Assembly (NCBI GenBank): GCA_001898725.1
Contig: MKUV01000050.1
Location: 1 to 41,864, forward strand
Direction of reading: 5' to 3'
Source: Caedibacter sp. 37-49
GTDB taxonomy: Bacteria; Pseudomonadota; Alphaproteobacteria; Caedimonadales; Caedimonadaceae
DNA: 41,864 nucleotides
The notes under the pieces: model-generated
Told to the model about the DNA's origin: nothing
Seen by the model: only the letters and a program-made list of their open reading frames with translations
Database searches by the model: none
Shown here: piece by piece, positions 9,463 through 17,983 of the stretch
How the letters are laid out: the number at the start of each line of letters is the position of its first letter
Position numbering within the stretch: the first letter of the stretch is position 1
Position numbers and translations under genes: made by a program

Positions 9463-10668
9463 ATGATGTACCAAAGTTTTTTCACACAAGAGCTTGACCG
9501 CCTGCGACAAGAAAAAAGATATCGGACCTTTTTGAACTTGGAACGGCGCGTGGGGCAATTTCCCTATGCCATAAGCGGCGATTCTCAAAAAGAAGTGACC
9601 GTGTGGTGCAGTAATGACTACTTGGGTATGGGACAACACCCTGAAGTGCTTAAGGGCATGATAGAGACGTTAAAACGCTCAGGGGCAGGGTCCGGAGGAA
9701 CACGCAATATTTCAGGGAATACCTATTCTCATGTTGCTCTTGAAAAAGCTTTAAGTGATTTCCATAACAAAGAAGCGGCCCTTGTCTTTACATCCGGTTA
9801 TGTCGCCAATGAAACAACCCTTGCAACACTAGGAACCTGTTTACCCAACTGTGTTTTTCTTTCAGACGAAAAGAACCACGCTTCCATTATTCATGGGATC
9901 CGCAATAGCCGCGCGGAGAAAAAGATTTTTCGCCATAATGATGTAAATCATCTTGAAGCGCTTTTATCGTCCATCCCTCTAGAAAGTCCTAAAATCATTG
10001 TGTTTGAGTCTGTCTATTCAATGGACGGCGATTTTAGCCCCCTCAAAGAAATATGCGCCCTTGCTAAGCAATATAATGCCCTGACGTATCTCGATGAAGT
10101 TCACAGCGCTGGTCTCTATGGACCCCAAGGAGGTGGCATTGCCCAAGCTCTCGGCCTTGAAAGTGAAATTGATATTCTTCAAGGAACACTTGGGAAGGCC
10201 TTTGGCCTTATTGGAGGTTATATTACAGGCAAGAGGGAGATCGTTGATTTTATAAGAAGTTTTGCGCCTGGCTTTATTTTCACAACTTCCCTGCCACCAG
10301 CTATCGTTGCTGGCGCAGTCGCAAGCATTAACTTTCTAAAAACGAATTCTCGCCTTCGCGATCAACATCAATTTAATGTCCATTATTTAAAGAAAAAGCT
10401 AAAAGAAAAAGACCTGCCTTTTTTGCAAAATGACAGCCATATCGTGCCTTTTATAGTTGGGGATGCCCAGAAATGTAAAGAAATTACGGACCGCCTCTTG
10501 CATCATTATAAAATTTATATTCAACCTATTAATTATCCAACTGTACCGATTGGCACCGAACGTTTACGCTTAACACCCTCTGCTGCTCATACCCCAGAAA
10601 TGATTCATGATCTCGTTCAAGCTTTGGCTGAAATTTGGTCGGATTTATCTTTGGCTGAGGCAGCTTAA
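9463..10668 (+). CDS. hemA: 5-aminolevulinate synthase
   Basis: PLP enzyme that condenses glycine and succinyl-CoA to 5-aminolevulinate, the first step of heme synthesis in Alphaproteobacteria (C4 pathway). It belongs to the alpha-oxoamine synthases: GAGSGGTRNISG at 74-85, TYLDEVHSAGLYGP carrying the PLP-binding Asp and His, and the Schiff-base Lys245 in GTLGKAFGLIGGY. The 401-aa length is normal, and the opening with FNLERRVGQFP-like sequence supports ALAS over KBL/BioF. Tandem ATGs occur at 9463 and 9466. It is divergent from the kinase-like gene, so its promoter must lie in 9322-9462. It completes a local heme set with hemE, hemH and hemJ. Confidence 0.95.
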   Translation: MMYQSFFTQELDRLRQEKRYRTFLNLERRVGQFPYAISGDSQKEVTVWCSNDYLGMGQHPEVLKGMIETLKRSGAGSGGTRNISGNTYSHVALEKALSDFHNKEAALVFTSGYVANETTLATLGTCLPNCVFLSDEKNHASIIHGIRNSRAEKKIFRHNDVNHLEALLSSIPLESPKIIVFESVYSMDGDFSPLKEICALAKQYNALTYLDEVHSAGLYGPQGGGIAQALGLESEIDILQGTLGKAFGLIGGYITGKREIVDFIRSFAPGFIFTTSLPPAIVAGAVASINFLKTNSRLRDQHQFNVHYLKKKLKEKDLPFLQNDSHIVPFIVGDAQKCKEITDRLLHHYKIYIQPINYPTVPIGTERLRLTPSAAHTPEMIHDLVQALAEIWSDLSLAEAA

Positions 10669-10698
10669 GATGCCTTTTAATACCTAGGATGCCTTTTT

Positions 10699-11619
10699 AT
10701 GAAAGTTACTCAATTTTCTTCGTTTTTAGAAAAAATACCCCCTCAGACTAAAGGTTTTCTAATTTATGGAAATAATGAAAATCTTGTTTATTTCCGAGAA
10801 AAAGTGATTATTAAATATCTTAAGAAAGCAAATCCTTCTCTTCAGGTCTCTTTCCTTGAAGATTTTATTATTCCAGAAACTTCTTCGCTTAGCCTATTTG
10901 AGACAGAACCTTCTTCTGTCGTCTATGTTTACCGACGCGCAAATGATCGCCTTTTAAAAGAGATCGAAAAAGTTATCAATCAGGGATCACACTATTATAT
11001 TTTAACCAATCCTAACCTAACTTCAAAAGCAAAGCTTGTTGATTTTGCTCTTAAACACCCTTCTGTTGTGGCTATCCCTTCTTATACCGTTGAAATGTCT
11101 GAAATAACCAAGGTCGTGAATGATTTCTGCGAAGAGACATCTTTAAATCTTCCCGCGGAAACAAAGAAAATCATTATTGAGAGCTTGATGTCTAATCCTT
11201 TGATGTTTGAAAGCCAACTTCAAAAATTAGCTTTGTTGTCTGCGAATGGGTCCTTTTCGTCTGCTGATCTTCAAGAGCTTTTTATTCCTAAAGAAGAAAG
11301 CGATCTTTTTAAAATGAAAGAGGCTTTCTTTAAAGGTGATTGTATAACCTTTACACAAGCTTGGAACATTTTAAAGCGAGATGAGGCGCAGGATATTTCT
11401 CTTCTTCGTTTTCTTCAGGCTGAGGCTTTTCGTAGTTTAAAGGGTTCAGAAGGTGCTTATTACAAAAGTACTCTGTTACCGCCTTTACAAGCAAGTCGTT
11501 TGCTTTTGCTTCTTTTAGATCTTGAGACGGCCGTTAAATGGCAATCGAATCTTCCAGAGAATTATCTTTTACAAAGATTGCTTCAATGGCTTCCGGCTAA
11601 CAGTCTTGCAACCAGATGA
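10699..11619 (+). CDS. holA: DNA polymerase III delta subunit
   Basis: Clamp-loader subunit that opens the beta clamp. The 306-aa protein shows the family's pattern: FLIYGNNENLVYFREKVI near the start, YILTNPNLTSKAKLVDF in place of the degenerate AAA+ motifs, and a helical C-terminus with FMSNPLMFESQLQKLALL-like collar sequence. It normally follows leuS-lptE; here the kinase-like gene and hemA come between. The 3' end overlaps the 3' end of the convergent parB by 37 bp. Confidence 0.88.
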   Translation: MKVTQFSSFLEKIPPQTKGFLIYGNNENLVYFREKVIIKYLKKANPSLQVSFLEDFIIPETSSLSLFETEPSSVVYVYRRANDRLLKEIEKVINQGSHYYILTNPNLTSKAKLVDFALKHPSVVAIPSYTVEMSEITKVVNDFCEETSLNLPAETKKIIIESLMSNPLMFESQLQKLALLSANGSFSSADLQELFIPKEESDLFKMKEAFFKGDCITFTQAWNILKRDEAQDISLLRFLQAEAFRSLKGSEGAYYKSTLLPPLQASRLLLLLLDLETAVKWQSNLPENYLLQRLLQWLPANSLATR

Positions 11620-12476
11620 TCGAGTTCTTCTAAAGTATTGAAGTGAATAGTTAAACGCCCACCCTCATTCTTCAAATCAAGCGCCACAGCAAGATTAAAG
11701 ACGTCTTTAAGCTGATTCTCGAGCATTGATTTATCATCTTCACTATAGGCGCGTGCCATAAAAGCAGAAGGGCGTCGTTCTTTTTTGGCTGTAGGATTGT
11801 TTTGCTTTTGAATAAGACGTTCTGTTTGGCGAACATTTAAGCCTTGGCTAACGACTTTTTCTCCAACCATTTCTGGATTTTTGGCCCCTAAAAGGGCACG
11901 TGCATGACCTGCCGTCATTTTTCCTTGACGAATGTAGTCTCGAAGGCTGCCAGGTAAATTTAAAAGGCGAAGCGTATTTGCAATATGGCTACGACTCTTG
12001 CTCAGAGATTTGGCTAAATCTTCTTGTGTATAGTCAAATTCTTCCATTAATCGCTTATAGCCTTGAGCTTCTTCCAAAATATTTAAATCATGACGTTGGA
12101 TGTTTTCAATAAGCGCAATTTCCAGAGCTTCTCGGTCATTTAATTGTTTAATCAGGGCAGGAATTTCTTGAAGCCCTGCTTGCTTTGCAGCACGCCAACG
12201 ACGTTCCCCTGCAACAATTTCATAATTCGCCATACCATTGTGAATAGGCCTGATTAGAATCGGTTGAATCACACCTTTCTCACGGATTGACTCAACAAGC
12301 GTTTCAAAAGGTTCTTGATCAAAATGTTCGCGAGGTTGGTACTTCCCGGGACAAATCTCATGGATGGATACTTTGCGAATCTGGGAATTTTGTTGAGGAA
12401 TAATATCTGGATCTGGCCCTAAAAGAGCATCTAATCCGCGCCCTAAAGAAGAGCGATTAATTGGCGAGTTCGACAT
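11583..12476 (-). CDS. parB: Chromosome partition protein ParB
   Basis: ParB binds parS, loads as a CTP-dependent clamp and organises the origin region for segregation by ParA. The 297-aa protein opens SSLGRGLDALLG, the ParA-stimulating N-terminal motif. It contains the CTP-binding GERRWRAAKQ (residues 90-99) and a helix-turn-helix around DYTQEDLAKSLSKSRSHIAN, and ends in a dimerisation domain. The ATG at 12476 is preferred because the longer frame would add 11 residues with no ParB likeness. This start overlaps the parA stop by 20 bp, so parA-parB is coupled. Five perfect parS sites lie in the window. Confidence 0.96.
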   Translation of the reverse strand: MSNSPINRSSLGRGLDALLGPDPDIIPQQNSQIRKVSIHEICPGKYQPREHFDQEPFETLVESIREKGVIQPILIRPIHNGMANYEIVAGERRWRAAKQAGLQEIPALIKQLNDREALEIALIENIQRHDLNILEEAQGYKRLMEEFDYTQEDLAKSLSKSRSHIANTLRLLNLPGSLRDYIRQGKMTAGHARALLGAKNPEMVGEKVVSQGLNVRQTERLIQKQNNPTAKKERRPSAFMARAYSEDDKSMLENQLKDVFNLAVALDLKNEGGRLTIHFNTLEELDHLVARLLAGSH

Positions 12477-13245
12477 ATTTTCTTCCCTGCGTTTGTTGCA
12501 AAACCTCACTGGCTAGTTTCATGTAAGCAAGAGACCCTGAGCTTCTGACATCATAAAGCAAAACAGGCGTTCCATGCGAAGGTGCTTCTGAAATTTTCAC
12601 ATTGCGGGGGATTGGATTTTTAAAGACAAGCTCTTTAAAATGAGTTCGCACGTCCTCAGCAACCTGTTCGGAAAGAACATTTCGTTTATCGTACATTGTT
12701 AAGGCAATGCCTAACAAAGTAAGTTGTGAATTAAGTCGGCCTTGAACACGCCGAACTGTATTCATAAGTTGGCTTAAACCTTCAAGCGCATAAAATTCGC
12801 ATTGTAAAGGTACGAGAACGTGATTGGCTGACGTTAAGGCGTTTAGGGTTAAAAATCCAAGCGAAGGAGGGCAATCAATTAAAATGTAATCATATTCTTC
12901 CTCAACTTCCTCTAGCGCTTGTTTGAGTTTAAACTCTCGCTGAGGCAGAGAAACAAGCTCAACTTCGGCACCAGATAAATGGGGCGAAGCAGGAAGAATG
13001 GATAAGTGAGGAATCCGGGTTTTGATAATACATTCTGAGGCTTTTTGAAGACCTAAAAGAACTTCATAACTTCCACTTTTCCGCTCTCTTCCATAAAATC
13101 CCATTCCTGTCGACGCATTTCCTTGTGGATCAAGGTCGATCATCAAAACATTTTTAAGACTAGCCGCGAGTGCCGTTGCGAGGTTAATCGTCGTCGTTGT
13201 TTTGCCTACCCCACCTTTTTGATTTGCAATAGCAATGACAGTCAT
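12457..13245 (-). CDS. parA: Chromosome partition ATPase ParA
   Basis: A 262-aa MinD/ParA ATPase that moves ParB-parS complexes apart. The deviant Walker A motif KGGVGKTTTT is at residues 10-19, Walker A' is MIDLDPQGNAS, and Walker B is DYILIDCPPSLG. There is no N-terminal HTH, so it is the chromosomal Soj type. It lies 7 bp downstream of rsmG and overlaps parB, giving the classic rsmG-parA-parB order. It is transcribed away from oriC. Confidence 0.97.
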   Translation of the reverse strand: MTVIAIANQKGGVGKTTTTINLATALAASLKNVLMIDLDPQGNASTGMGFYGRERKSGSYEVLLGLQKASECIIKTRIPHLSILPASPHLSGAEVELVSLPQREFKLKQALEEVEEEYDYILIDCPPSLGFLTLNALTSANHVLVPLQCEFYALEGLSQLMNTVRRVQGRLNSQLTLLGIALTMYDKRNVLSEQVAEDVRTHFKELVFKNPIPRNVKISEAPSHGTPVLLYDVRSSGSLAYMKLASEVLQQTQGRKYVELAN

Positions 13246-13252
13246 TTCATCC

Positions 13253-13870
13253 TCATTTTACTTTTGTGCTTACTTCTTTTACCTCTAAAATTCTTCCTTG
13301 GCAATCTGTAATACTAGGATGAATTGTAATTTTAAAATGCCATTCTTTTTGAGCTTCTTCTATTTCTTCTAAATGATTTTTTCCCTTGAGTAGCAAAAAA
13401 GTTGTTTCTGTCGTTATAAGAGGAAACGTTAGTTCCAAAAGGCGACGAAGGGGGGCAAAGCCTCGTGACGTAATAACATCTGCTTTTAAGTGAGTAATGG
13501 CTTCTACACGATCACAAATTACTTTTGCGGAGGATTGCGTTTTTAAAATAACTTGATTTAAAAAAGTGGACTTGCGATGGTCAGATTCGACTAAAATAAC
13601 GGGGCAAGATTGAAGCAAAGATAAAACTAGCCCCGGAAATCCCGCACCACTTCCAACATCGATAATTATTTGAGAAGAAGACGGAATGAAGTTTAAGAGC
13701 TGAGCACTATCTAAGAAATGACGTTCTTCACTATCTTTAAGCGTTGTATTTGAAACAAGATTGATGGCTTTTTGCCATTTAAAAAGCTCTTCTTGATAAA
13801 TCCTCAGGGCCAAAAATGTTTCACGTGAAACATTTTCTCCCTGAGAAGCAAGAAAATCCTTTAAATTCAT
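13253..13870 (-). CDS. rsmG: 16S rRNA (guanine527-N7)-methyltransferase
   Basis: SAM-dependent enzyme methylating G527 of 16S rRNA in the cytoplasm. The SAM-binding motif is IIIDVGSGAGFPGLVLSLL (residues 68-86), preceded by NLVSNTTLKD-type sequence and HFLDSAQL, and followed by VITSRGFAPL. Length 205 aa is normal. Codons 13-18 spell NVSRET, because a perfect parS site (13817-13832) is built into the coding sequence. rsmG is closely followed by parA. Confidence 0.96.
   Translation of the reverse strand: MNLKDFLASQGENVSRETFLALRIYQEELFKWQKAINLVSNTTLKDSEERHFLDSAQLLNFIPSSSQIIIDVGSGAGFPGLVLSLLQSCPVILVESDHRKSTFLNQVILKTQSSAKVICDRVEAITHLKADVITSRGFAPLRRLLELTFPLITTETTFLLLKGKNHLEEIEEAQKEWHFKITIHPSITDCQGRILEVKEVSTKVK
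13817..13832. promoter_or_regulatory. parS site 1 (inside rsmG)
   Basis: Perfect 16-bp palindrome TGTTTCACGTGAAACA, the conserved ParB-binding sequence. The symmetry continues into flanking A and T runs. It lies about 4.0 kb left of oriC and encodes NVSRET on the minus strand. Confidence 0.97.
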
Positions 13871-13874
13871 TAAG

Positions 13875-15131
13875 TTATGAATTCATCGAGGTAAAGAAGT
13901 CTTGATTGTTTTTAGTCGCTCTTAACTTGTCATGCATGAATTCCATCGCATCGTTTGCGCCCATAGGTGCCAAAATGCGCCTGAGAACCCATACTTTGGA
14001 AAGCTCGCTTTTTTCAACAAGTAATTCTTCTTTTCGTGTACCGGATCGCGTAATATCAATTGCAGGGAAGATTCTTTTATCAGAAAGCTTACGATCCAAA
14101 ATAATTTCAGCGTTACCAGTTCCTTTGAATTCTTCGAAAATAACTTCGTCCATTCTTGAGCCCGTTTCTACCAACGCTGTTGCAATAATTGTCAAAGATC
14201 CACCTTCTTCAATATTACGCGCAGCCCCAAAGAAACGTTTTGGACGTTGAAGGGCATTCGCATCAACACCTCCCGTCAAAACCTTACCAGAAGACGGAAC
14301 AATCGTGTTATAAGCGCGTGCAAGACGTGTAATAGAGTCTAACAAAATAACGACATCGCGCTTTCCTTCGACAAGTCTTTTGGCTTTTTCAATCACCATT
14401 TCTGCTACTTGTACGTGGCGGCTAGCAGGTTCATCGAAAGTCGAACTTAAAACTTCTCCCTTTACAGAACGCGCCATATCCGTGACTTCTTCAGGACGCT
14501 CATCAATCAACAAAACAATAAGATAAACTTCTGGATGATTTATAGAAATAGCGTTCGCGATTTGTTGCAACATAACTGTTTTACCCGTTCGAGGCGGCGC
14601 AGTAATAAGGGCACGCTGACCTTTTCCAAGGGGGGAGATAAGATCAACCACGCGCGTCGTAAGATCCCCATTTTCTGGATTATCAATCTCCATTTTAAGA
14701 CGTTGATTAGGATAAAGAGGCGTCAAATTATCAAAATTAATCCGATGCTTAGCTTGTTCTGGGTCCTCAAAGTTAATCGTGTTTAACTTTAAAAGTGCAA
14801 AATAACGCTCTCCTTCTTTAGGGGCGCGGATTTGGCCATCAAGTACATCGCCGGTACGCAGACCAAAGCGTCGGATTTGGCTCGGTGAAACATAAAGGTC
14901 ATCTGGTCCCGCAAGAAAGTTCATTTGAGGAGAGCGTAAAAAACCATAGCCATCCTGCAAAATTTCAAGAACACCTCCACCGTAAATCGGAATGTCTTTG
15001 CTCGCAAGTTGTTTAAGGATGGCAAAGATAAGGTCTTGTTTTTTTAGGGAACTTGCGTTTTCAATTTCATGTTCTTCGGCAATTGCCAACAGATCAGCTG
15101 GCGATTTAAGCTTAAGCTCTTGGATGTTCAT
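13875..15131 (-). CDS. rho: Transcription termination factor Rho
   Basis: Hexameric RNA helicase that ends transcription at Rho-dependent sites. At 418 aa it is nearly the length of E. coli Rho (419 aa). It has the N-terminal Rho_N helices ([20 protein letters not shown]), a cold-shock-like RNA-binding fold with GYGFLRSP, Walker A in [15 protein letters not shown], Walker B-like [17 protein letters not shown], and the Q/R loops near [17 protein letters not shown] (here [13 protein letters not shown]). It is separated by only 4 bp from rsmG downstream. Confidence 0.98.
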   Translation of the reverse strand: MNIQELKLKSPADLLAIAEEHEIENASSLKKQDLIFAILKQLASKDIPIYGGGVLEILQDGYGFLRSPQMNFLAGPDDLYVSPSQIRRFGLRTGDVLDGQIRAPKEGERYFALLKLNTINFEDPEQAKHRINFDNLTPLYPNQRLKMEIDNPENGDLTTRVVDLISPLGKGQRALITAPPRTGKTVMLQQIANAISINHPEVYLIVLLIDERPEEVTDMARSVKGEVLSSTFDEPASRHVQVAEMVIEKAKRLVEGKRDVVILLDSITRLARAYNTIVPSSGKVLTGGVDANALQRPKRFFGAARNIEEGGSLTIIATALVETGSRMDEVIFEEFKGTGNAEIILDRKLSDKRIFPAIDITRSGTRKEELLVEKSELSKVWVLRRILAPMGANDAMEFMHDKLRATKNNQDFFTSMNS

Positions 15132-15220
15132 AAATTATTATACTCTCATTGAATCAATTAATACGTACCATTTGAAAGGGATTTTGGACCTGAGAATCTC
15201 GATCCACCATACATATACTC

Positions 15221-15673
15221 TTAAAATGGTTTCATGACAACAAGAAAGACAACAAAAATCATTAAAAGCGGTGCAATTTCATTAATAAGTCGATAAAAGC
15301 GTTGGGAATGCTGGTTTTTGAGAGTCTCAAAATTTTTCATCCAACGAATTAAAAAGCCGTGATAGCCTGCTAAAATAAAGACTAAAAATAATTTTGCGTG
15401 AATCCATCCCATAGGGCTCACAACAATTCCAGGAACCATTAACAATAATCCACCGCTTATAAATGTCAACAGCATTGCCGGGGTCATAATAATGCGTGCA
15501 AGCCTTTTTTCCATCGTACAAAGGGTTGTGTATAACTCAGAACCTGGCTTAGCTGTCGCGTGGTAAACATAAAGGCGAGGCTGATAAAAAAGAGCCGCCA
15601 TCCAACAAATCACAAAAATGATATGAACGCTTTTAATAACTAGATAATAGCTCGCTAAATATTCGCTCATCAT
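15221..15673 (-). CDS. hemJ: Protoporphyrinogen IX oxidase HemJ
   Basis: Small heme-containing membrane enzyme of the UPF0093 family that oxidises protoporphyrinogen IX to protoporphyrin IX, the step before ferrochelatase. The 150-aa protein has about four membrane helices. The conserved His is in VIKSVHIIFVICWMAALFYQ and is followed by PRLYVYHA; PMGWIHAKLFLVFIL and a C-terminal membrane helix complete the pattern. The ATG at 15673 forms ATGA with the hemH stop, so translation is coupled to hemH. Confidence 0.93.
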   Translation of the reverse strand: MMSEYLASYYLVIKSVHIIFVICWMAALFYQPRLYVYHATAKPGSELYTTLCTMEKRLARIIMTPAMLLTFISGGLLLMVPGIVVSPMGWIHAKLFLVFILAGYHGFLIRWMKNFETLKNQHSQRFYRLINEIAPLLMIFVVFLVVMKPF

Positions 15674-16677
15674 TTTCCTCGACACAAACATTGGGTAAAT
15701 TGGGAAGCACATTTGAAAGAGGCAACCCCAGAAGTTACTTCAGAACCAACTATTTTTATCATCTGAGCCAACCCATCTATAAAAAGAGGGTGTGTCCCGA
15801 CTGTTGGAACCCTCAAATAAAAAGGAACTTTTTGAGCATAAGCAAACACCTGATATTGAACATCAAGTTCAACAAGGGTTTCTGAATGTTCAGAGACAAA
15901 GGAAAGAGGCACAATTACAACCCCTTTTAGCTCTTGGCCTGCGCGTTTAATTTCCTCATCAATTGAAGGGGTTAACCACTTTAATGGCCCTACTTTAGAT
16001 TGATAGCAAACTGAAAAATCTTTAAGTCCAAGCTGCGTCGCGATCGCTTTTGCGGTAAGTTCAACGTGAGATTGGTAAGGATCTCCCTTTTTAATAATTC
16101 TTTCTGGCAGTCCATGTGCCGAGAAAAGCACACGATAAGGCCGCTTTTCATCGCCAAGTGTTTGTTGAATAAGCTTGCAGTTTGCTTCAATAAAACCCTT
16201 TTGATGAGGATAACAACAGAGCCGACGTGTTGGAACGTGAAATCCCTCTTTTTGAGTCACATGTTGCCATTCGCGAAAAGAAGAAGCTGTCGTCGTCGTT
16301 GAAAATTGAGGATAAAGCGGAACTAAAATAATTTCCGTTGGAGAATACGCTTTAATCTCCCTTATCGTCTCATTGATTAACGGATGCCAGTAACGCATCG
16401 CAATAAAGACACGCCAATCCTGTCCTAAGATGTTCTCTAAAGCTTTTGCTTGAAGATGGGTATTCGCCAAGATAGGAGAACCACCCCCCAATTGAGCATA
16501 GATCTCTTGCGCCTCTTTTGTCCGTCTTTTCGCAAGTATAAAGGCCAGCAAAGTCCTAAACGGCAGGGGAAGTGATAAAATTGCGCGATCATTAAAAAGA
16601 TTAAATAAAAAAGGTTGAACGGCTTCAAGGGTATCAGGCCCCCCTAAATTTAAAAGAACAACAGCCTTTCTGCTCAT
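15670..16677 (-). CDS. hemH: Ferrochelatase
   Basis: Inserts Fe(II) into protoporphyrin IX, the last step of protoheme synthesis, at the inner membrane. A 335-aa class I chelatase with LLNLGGPDTLEAVQPFLFNL at the N-terminus, the catalytic histidine in FSAHGLPERI (His188), and FVSEHSETLVELD carrying the conserved acidic metal-transfer residues. It lies 3 bp after hemE and overlaps hemJ, so hemE-hemH-hemJ is one operon covering three late steps. Confidence 0.97.
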   Translation of the reverse strand: MSRKAVVLLNLGGPDTLEAVQPFLFNLFNDRAILSLPLPFRTLLAFILAKRRTKEAQEIYAQLGGGSPILANTHLQAKALENILGQDWRVFIAMRYWHPLINETIREIKAYSPTEIILVPLYPQFSTTTTASSFREWQHVTQKEGFHVPTRRLCCYPHQKGFIEANCKLIQQTLGDEKRPYRVLFSAHGLPERIIKKGDPYQSHVELTAKAIATQLGLKDFSVCYQSKVGPLKWLTPSIDEEIKRAGQELKGVVIVPLSFVSEHSETLVELDVQYQVFAYAQKVPFYLRVPTVGTHPLFIDGLAQMIKIVGSEVTSGVASFKCASQFTQCLCRGK

Positions 16678-16680
16678 TCT

Positions 16681-17694
16681 TTAAGATCCTTTAATATATT
16701 TTATAAAATCGACCACATGCTCAATCGGGGTTTCTGGAACAATGCCATGCCCTAAATTAAAAATATAAGGACCTTGGCGTTCCAATGCGCGATATCTTTC
16801 AACTTCTCGCTTCAATAAATCCCCCCCAACAACAAGCACTTGAGGATCTATTCCCCCTTGTAAGACCACATTTTCCTTAAAGGTTTTCTTTACCCATTCT
16901 AGCGAGAGTCGCGCATCCAAACTTACGCCATCAACTCCCGTTCGTTGTTGATAATCCTGAGTTTTTTCGCCAAGACCTCGTGGAAAGCCTAGAATAGGTA
17001 CATGCGGAAAAGAGGCTTTTAAAGACTGAAGGATCTCTTGTGTTGGCTTATAGACGACCGACTCTACAAGGCAATCGGGCACAGCTTCTCCCCAAGATTC
17101 AAAAATCTGCAGCACTTGAGCCCCTGCCTCAACTTGTTTTTTAAGATAAGCAATGGTCGTCTTCGTGATGAGGTCTAGTAACTCTGAAAAAGCTTCAGGA
17201 TAACGAAATGCAAAGGCTTTGGCACGGTCAAAAGCTTTCGAAGATTTTCCTTCTAGCATATAGCACGCAACCGTCCAAGGGGCTCCCGCAAATCCAATTA
17301 AGTTAATAGATTGCGGTAAAGATGACTTAACTCTCGTTAAGGCCTCACACGTGGGCGTAAAACGGTCGTAATTGGCGACCAGACGCTGAATGTCGGAAGG
17401 CACCTCAATTCTATCTAACACGGGTCCTTGCCCCTCTATAAACGCCAAATCCTGTCCTAAAGCATAGGGGACAATAAGGATATCCGAAAAAATAATCGCG
17501 GCATCCAAATCGAACCGCTTTAAGGGCTGGAGGGTGACTTCAGCTGCGGCGGTGGGGTTTAAACAAAGATCCAAGAAAGAGGGGTATTTTGCTCTAAGTT
17601 TCTTATACTCAGGAAGATATCGACCTGCTTGACGCATAATCCAACAATAGGATTGGCGGTTTTTCTTTTCTTGGAATAATTTTATGAGCGTCAT
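16681..17694 (-). CDS. hemE: Uroporphyrinogen decarboxylase
   Basis: Removes four acetate carboxyls from uroporphyrinogen III to give coproporphyrinogen III, in the cytoplasm. The 337-aa protein has the signature WIMRQAGRYLPEYKKLR near residue 19, the active-site Asp in IIFSDILIVPYALG, and INLIGFAGAPWTVACY. It is the first gene of the leftward heme operon and borders the putative oriC, as in Caulobacter and other Alphaproteobacteria. Confidence 0.97.
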   Translation of the reverse strand: MTLIKLFQEKKNRQSYCWIMRQAGRYLPEYKKLRAKYPSFLDLCLNPTAAAEVTLQPLKRFDLDAAIIFSDILIVPYALGQDLAFIEGQGPVLDRIEVPSDIQRLVANYDRFTPTCEALTRVKSSLPQSINLIGFAGAPWTVACYMLEGKSSKAFDRAKAFAFRYPEAFSELLDLITKTTIAYLKKQVEAGAQVLQIFESWGEAVPDCLVESVVYKPTQEILQSLKASFPHVPILGFPRGLGEKTQDYQQRTGVDGVSLDARLSLEWVKKTFKENVVLQGGIDPQVLVVGGDLLKREVERYRALERQGPYIFNLGHGIVPETPIEHVVDFIKYIKGS

Positions 17695-17739
17695 TTAATA
17701 TTATTACTTAATATAAAAAGGTTGTTGATGATGTTGTCT

Positions 17740-17760
17740 TGAGGATAACTCTTATCCACA
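17740..17760. promoter_or_regulatory. DnaA box pair 1
   Basis: TGAGGATAA at 17740-17748 is an inverted near-match (one mismatch), and TTATCCACA at 17752-17760 is a perfect box. They face each other 3 bp apart at the hemE side of oriC. Confidence 0.85.
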
Positions 17761-17821
17761 GTCCCTTTTTATTTTTTACCGAGAACAACCCCAATAAGCA
17801 AATAATTATATTTTTAATTTT

Positions 17822-17872
17822 TTATCCTCACTTTTTTCACATTTTTTCCCAGCGTTATCCTCTTGTGGATAA
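17822..17872. promoter_or_regulatory. DnaA box cluster 2
   Basis: TTATCCTCA at 17822-17830 (one mismatch), TTATCCTCT at 17855-17863 (two mismatches) and the perfect inverted box TGTGGATAA at 17864-17872. The last two abut directly as an inverted pair. Confidence 0.82.
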
Positions 17873-17954
17873 CCTCTCAACAACTGTGGTTACTTGTGCA
17901 TTATTCTTTGCGAAGAGGATATTGCCTTCCTTTTATTCGACGCTTATCATAATT

Positions 17955-17963
17955 TTATCCACA
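17955..17963 (+). promoter_or_regulatory. DnaA box 3, upstream of coaE
   Basis: Perfect TTATCCACA, ending 20 bp before the coaE ATG and just ahead of its ribosome binding site. DnaA bound here could also affect coaE-dnaQ transcription (inference). Confidence 0.85.
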
Positions 17964-17983
17964 AGCTTTATAAAGGGAGAGAA

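Larger units (their letters stand above)
17695..17983. other. Putative chromosomal origin of replication (oriC)
   Basis: A 289-bp gap between the divergent hemE and coaE genes, the known position of the origin in Caulobacter, Rickettsia and relatives. It holds three perfect DnaA boxes (TTATCCACA) at 17752-17760 (+), 17864-17872 (-) and 17955-17963 (+). Near matches lie at 17740-17748 (-), 17822-17830 (+) and 17855-17863 (+). A very AT-rich stretch at 17761-17850, rich in T runs, could serve as the unwinding element. No gene fits here: the frame extending upstream of coaE lacks a credible start. parABS lies close by. The assignment rests on motif density plus synteny. Confidence 0.9.

Noticed and set aside
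13906-14250. Long open frame antisense to rho
   Set aside because: Shadow of the rho codon pattern; no start context and no family likeness. The same holds for the frame at 26791-27216 antisense to hslV.
17695-17711. TTAA...TTAA pair at the hemE edge of oriC as a CtrA site
   Set aside because: The spacer is 9 nt, not the 7 nt of the CtrA consensus, and the DNA is so AT-rich that TTAA pairs arise by chance.
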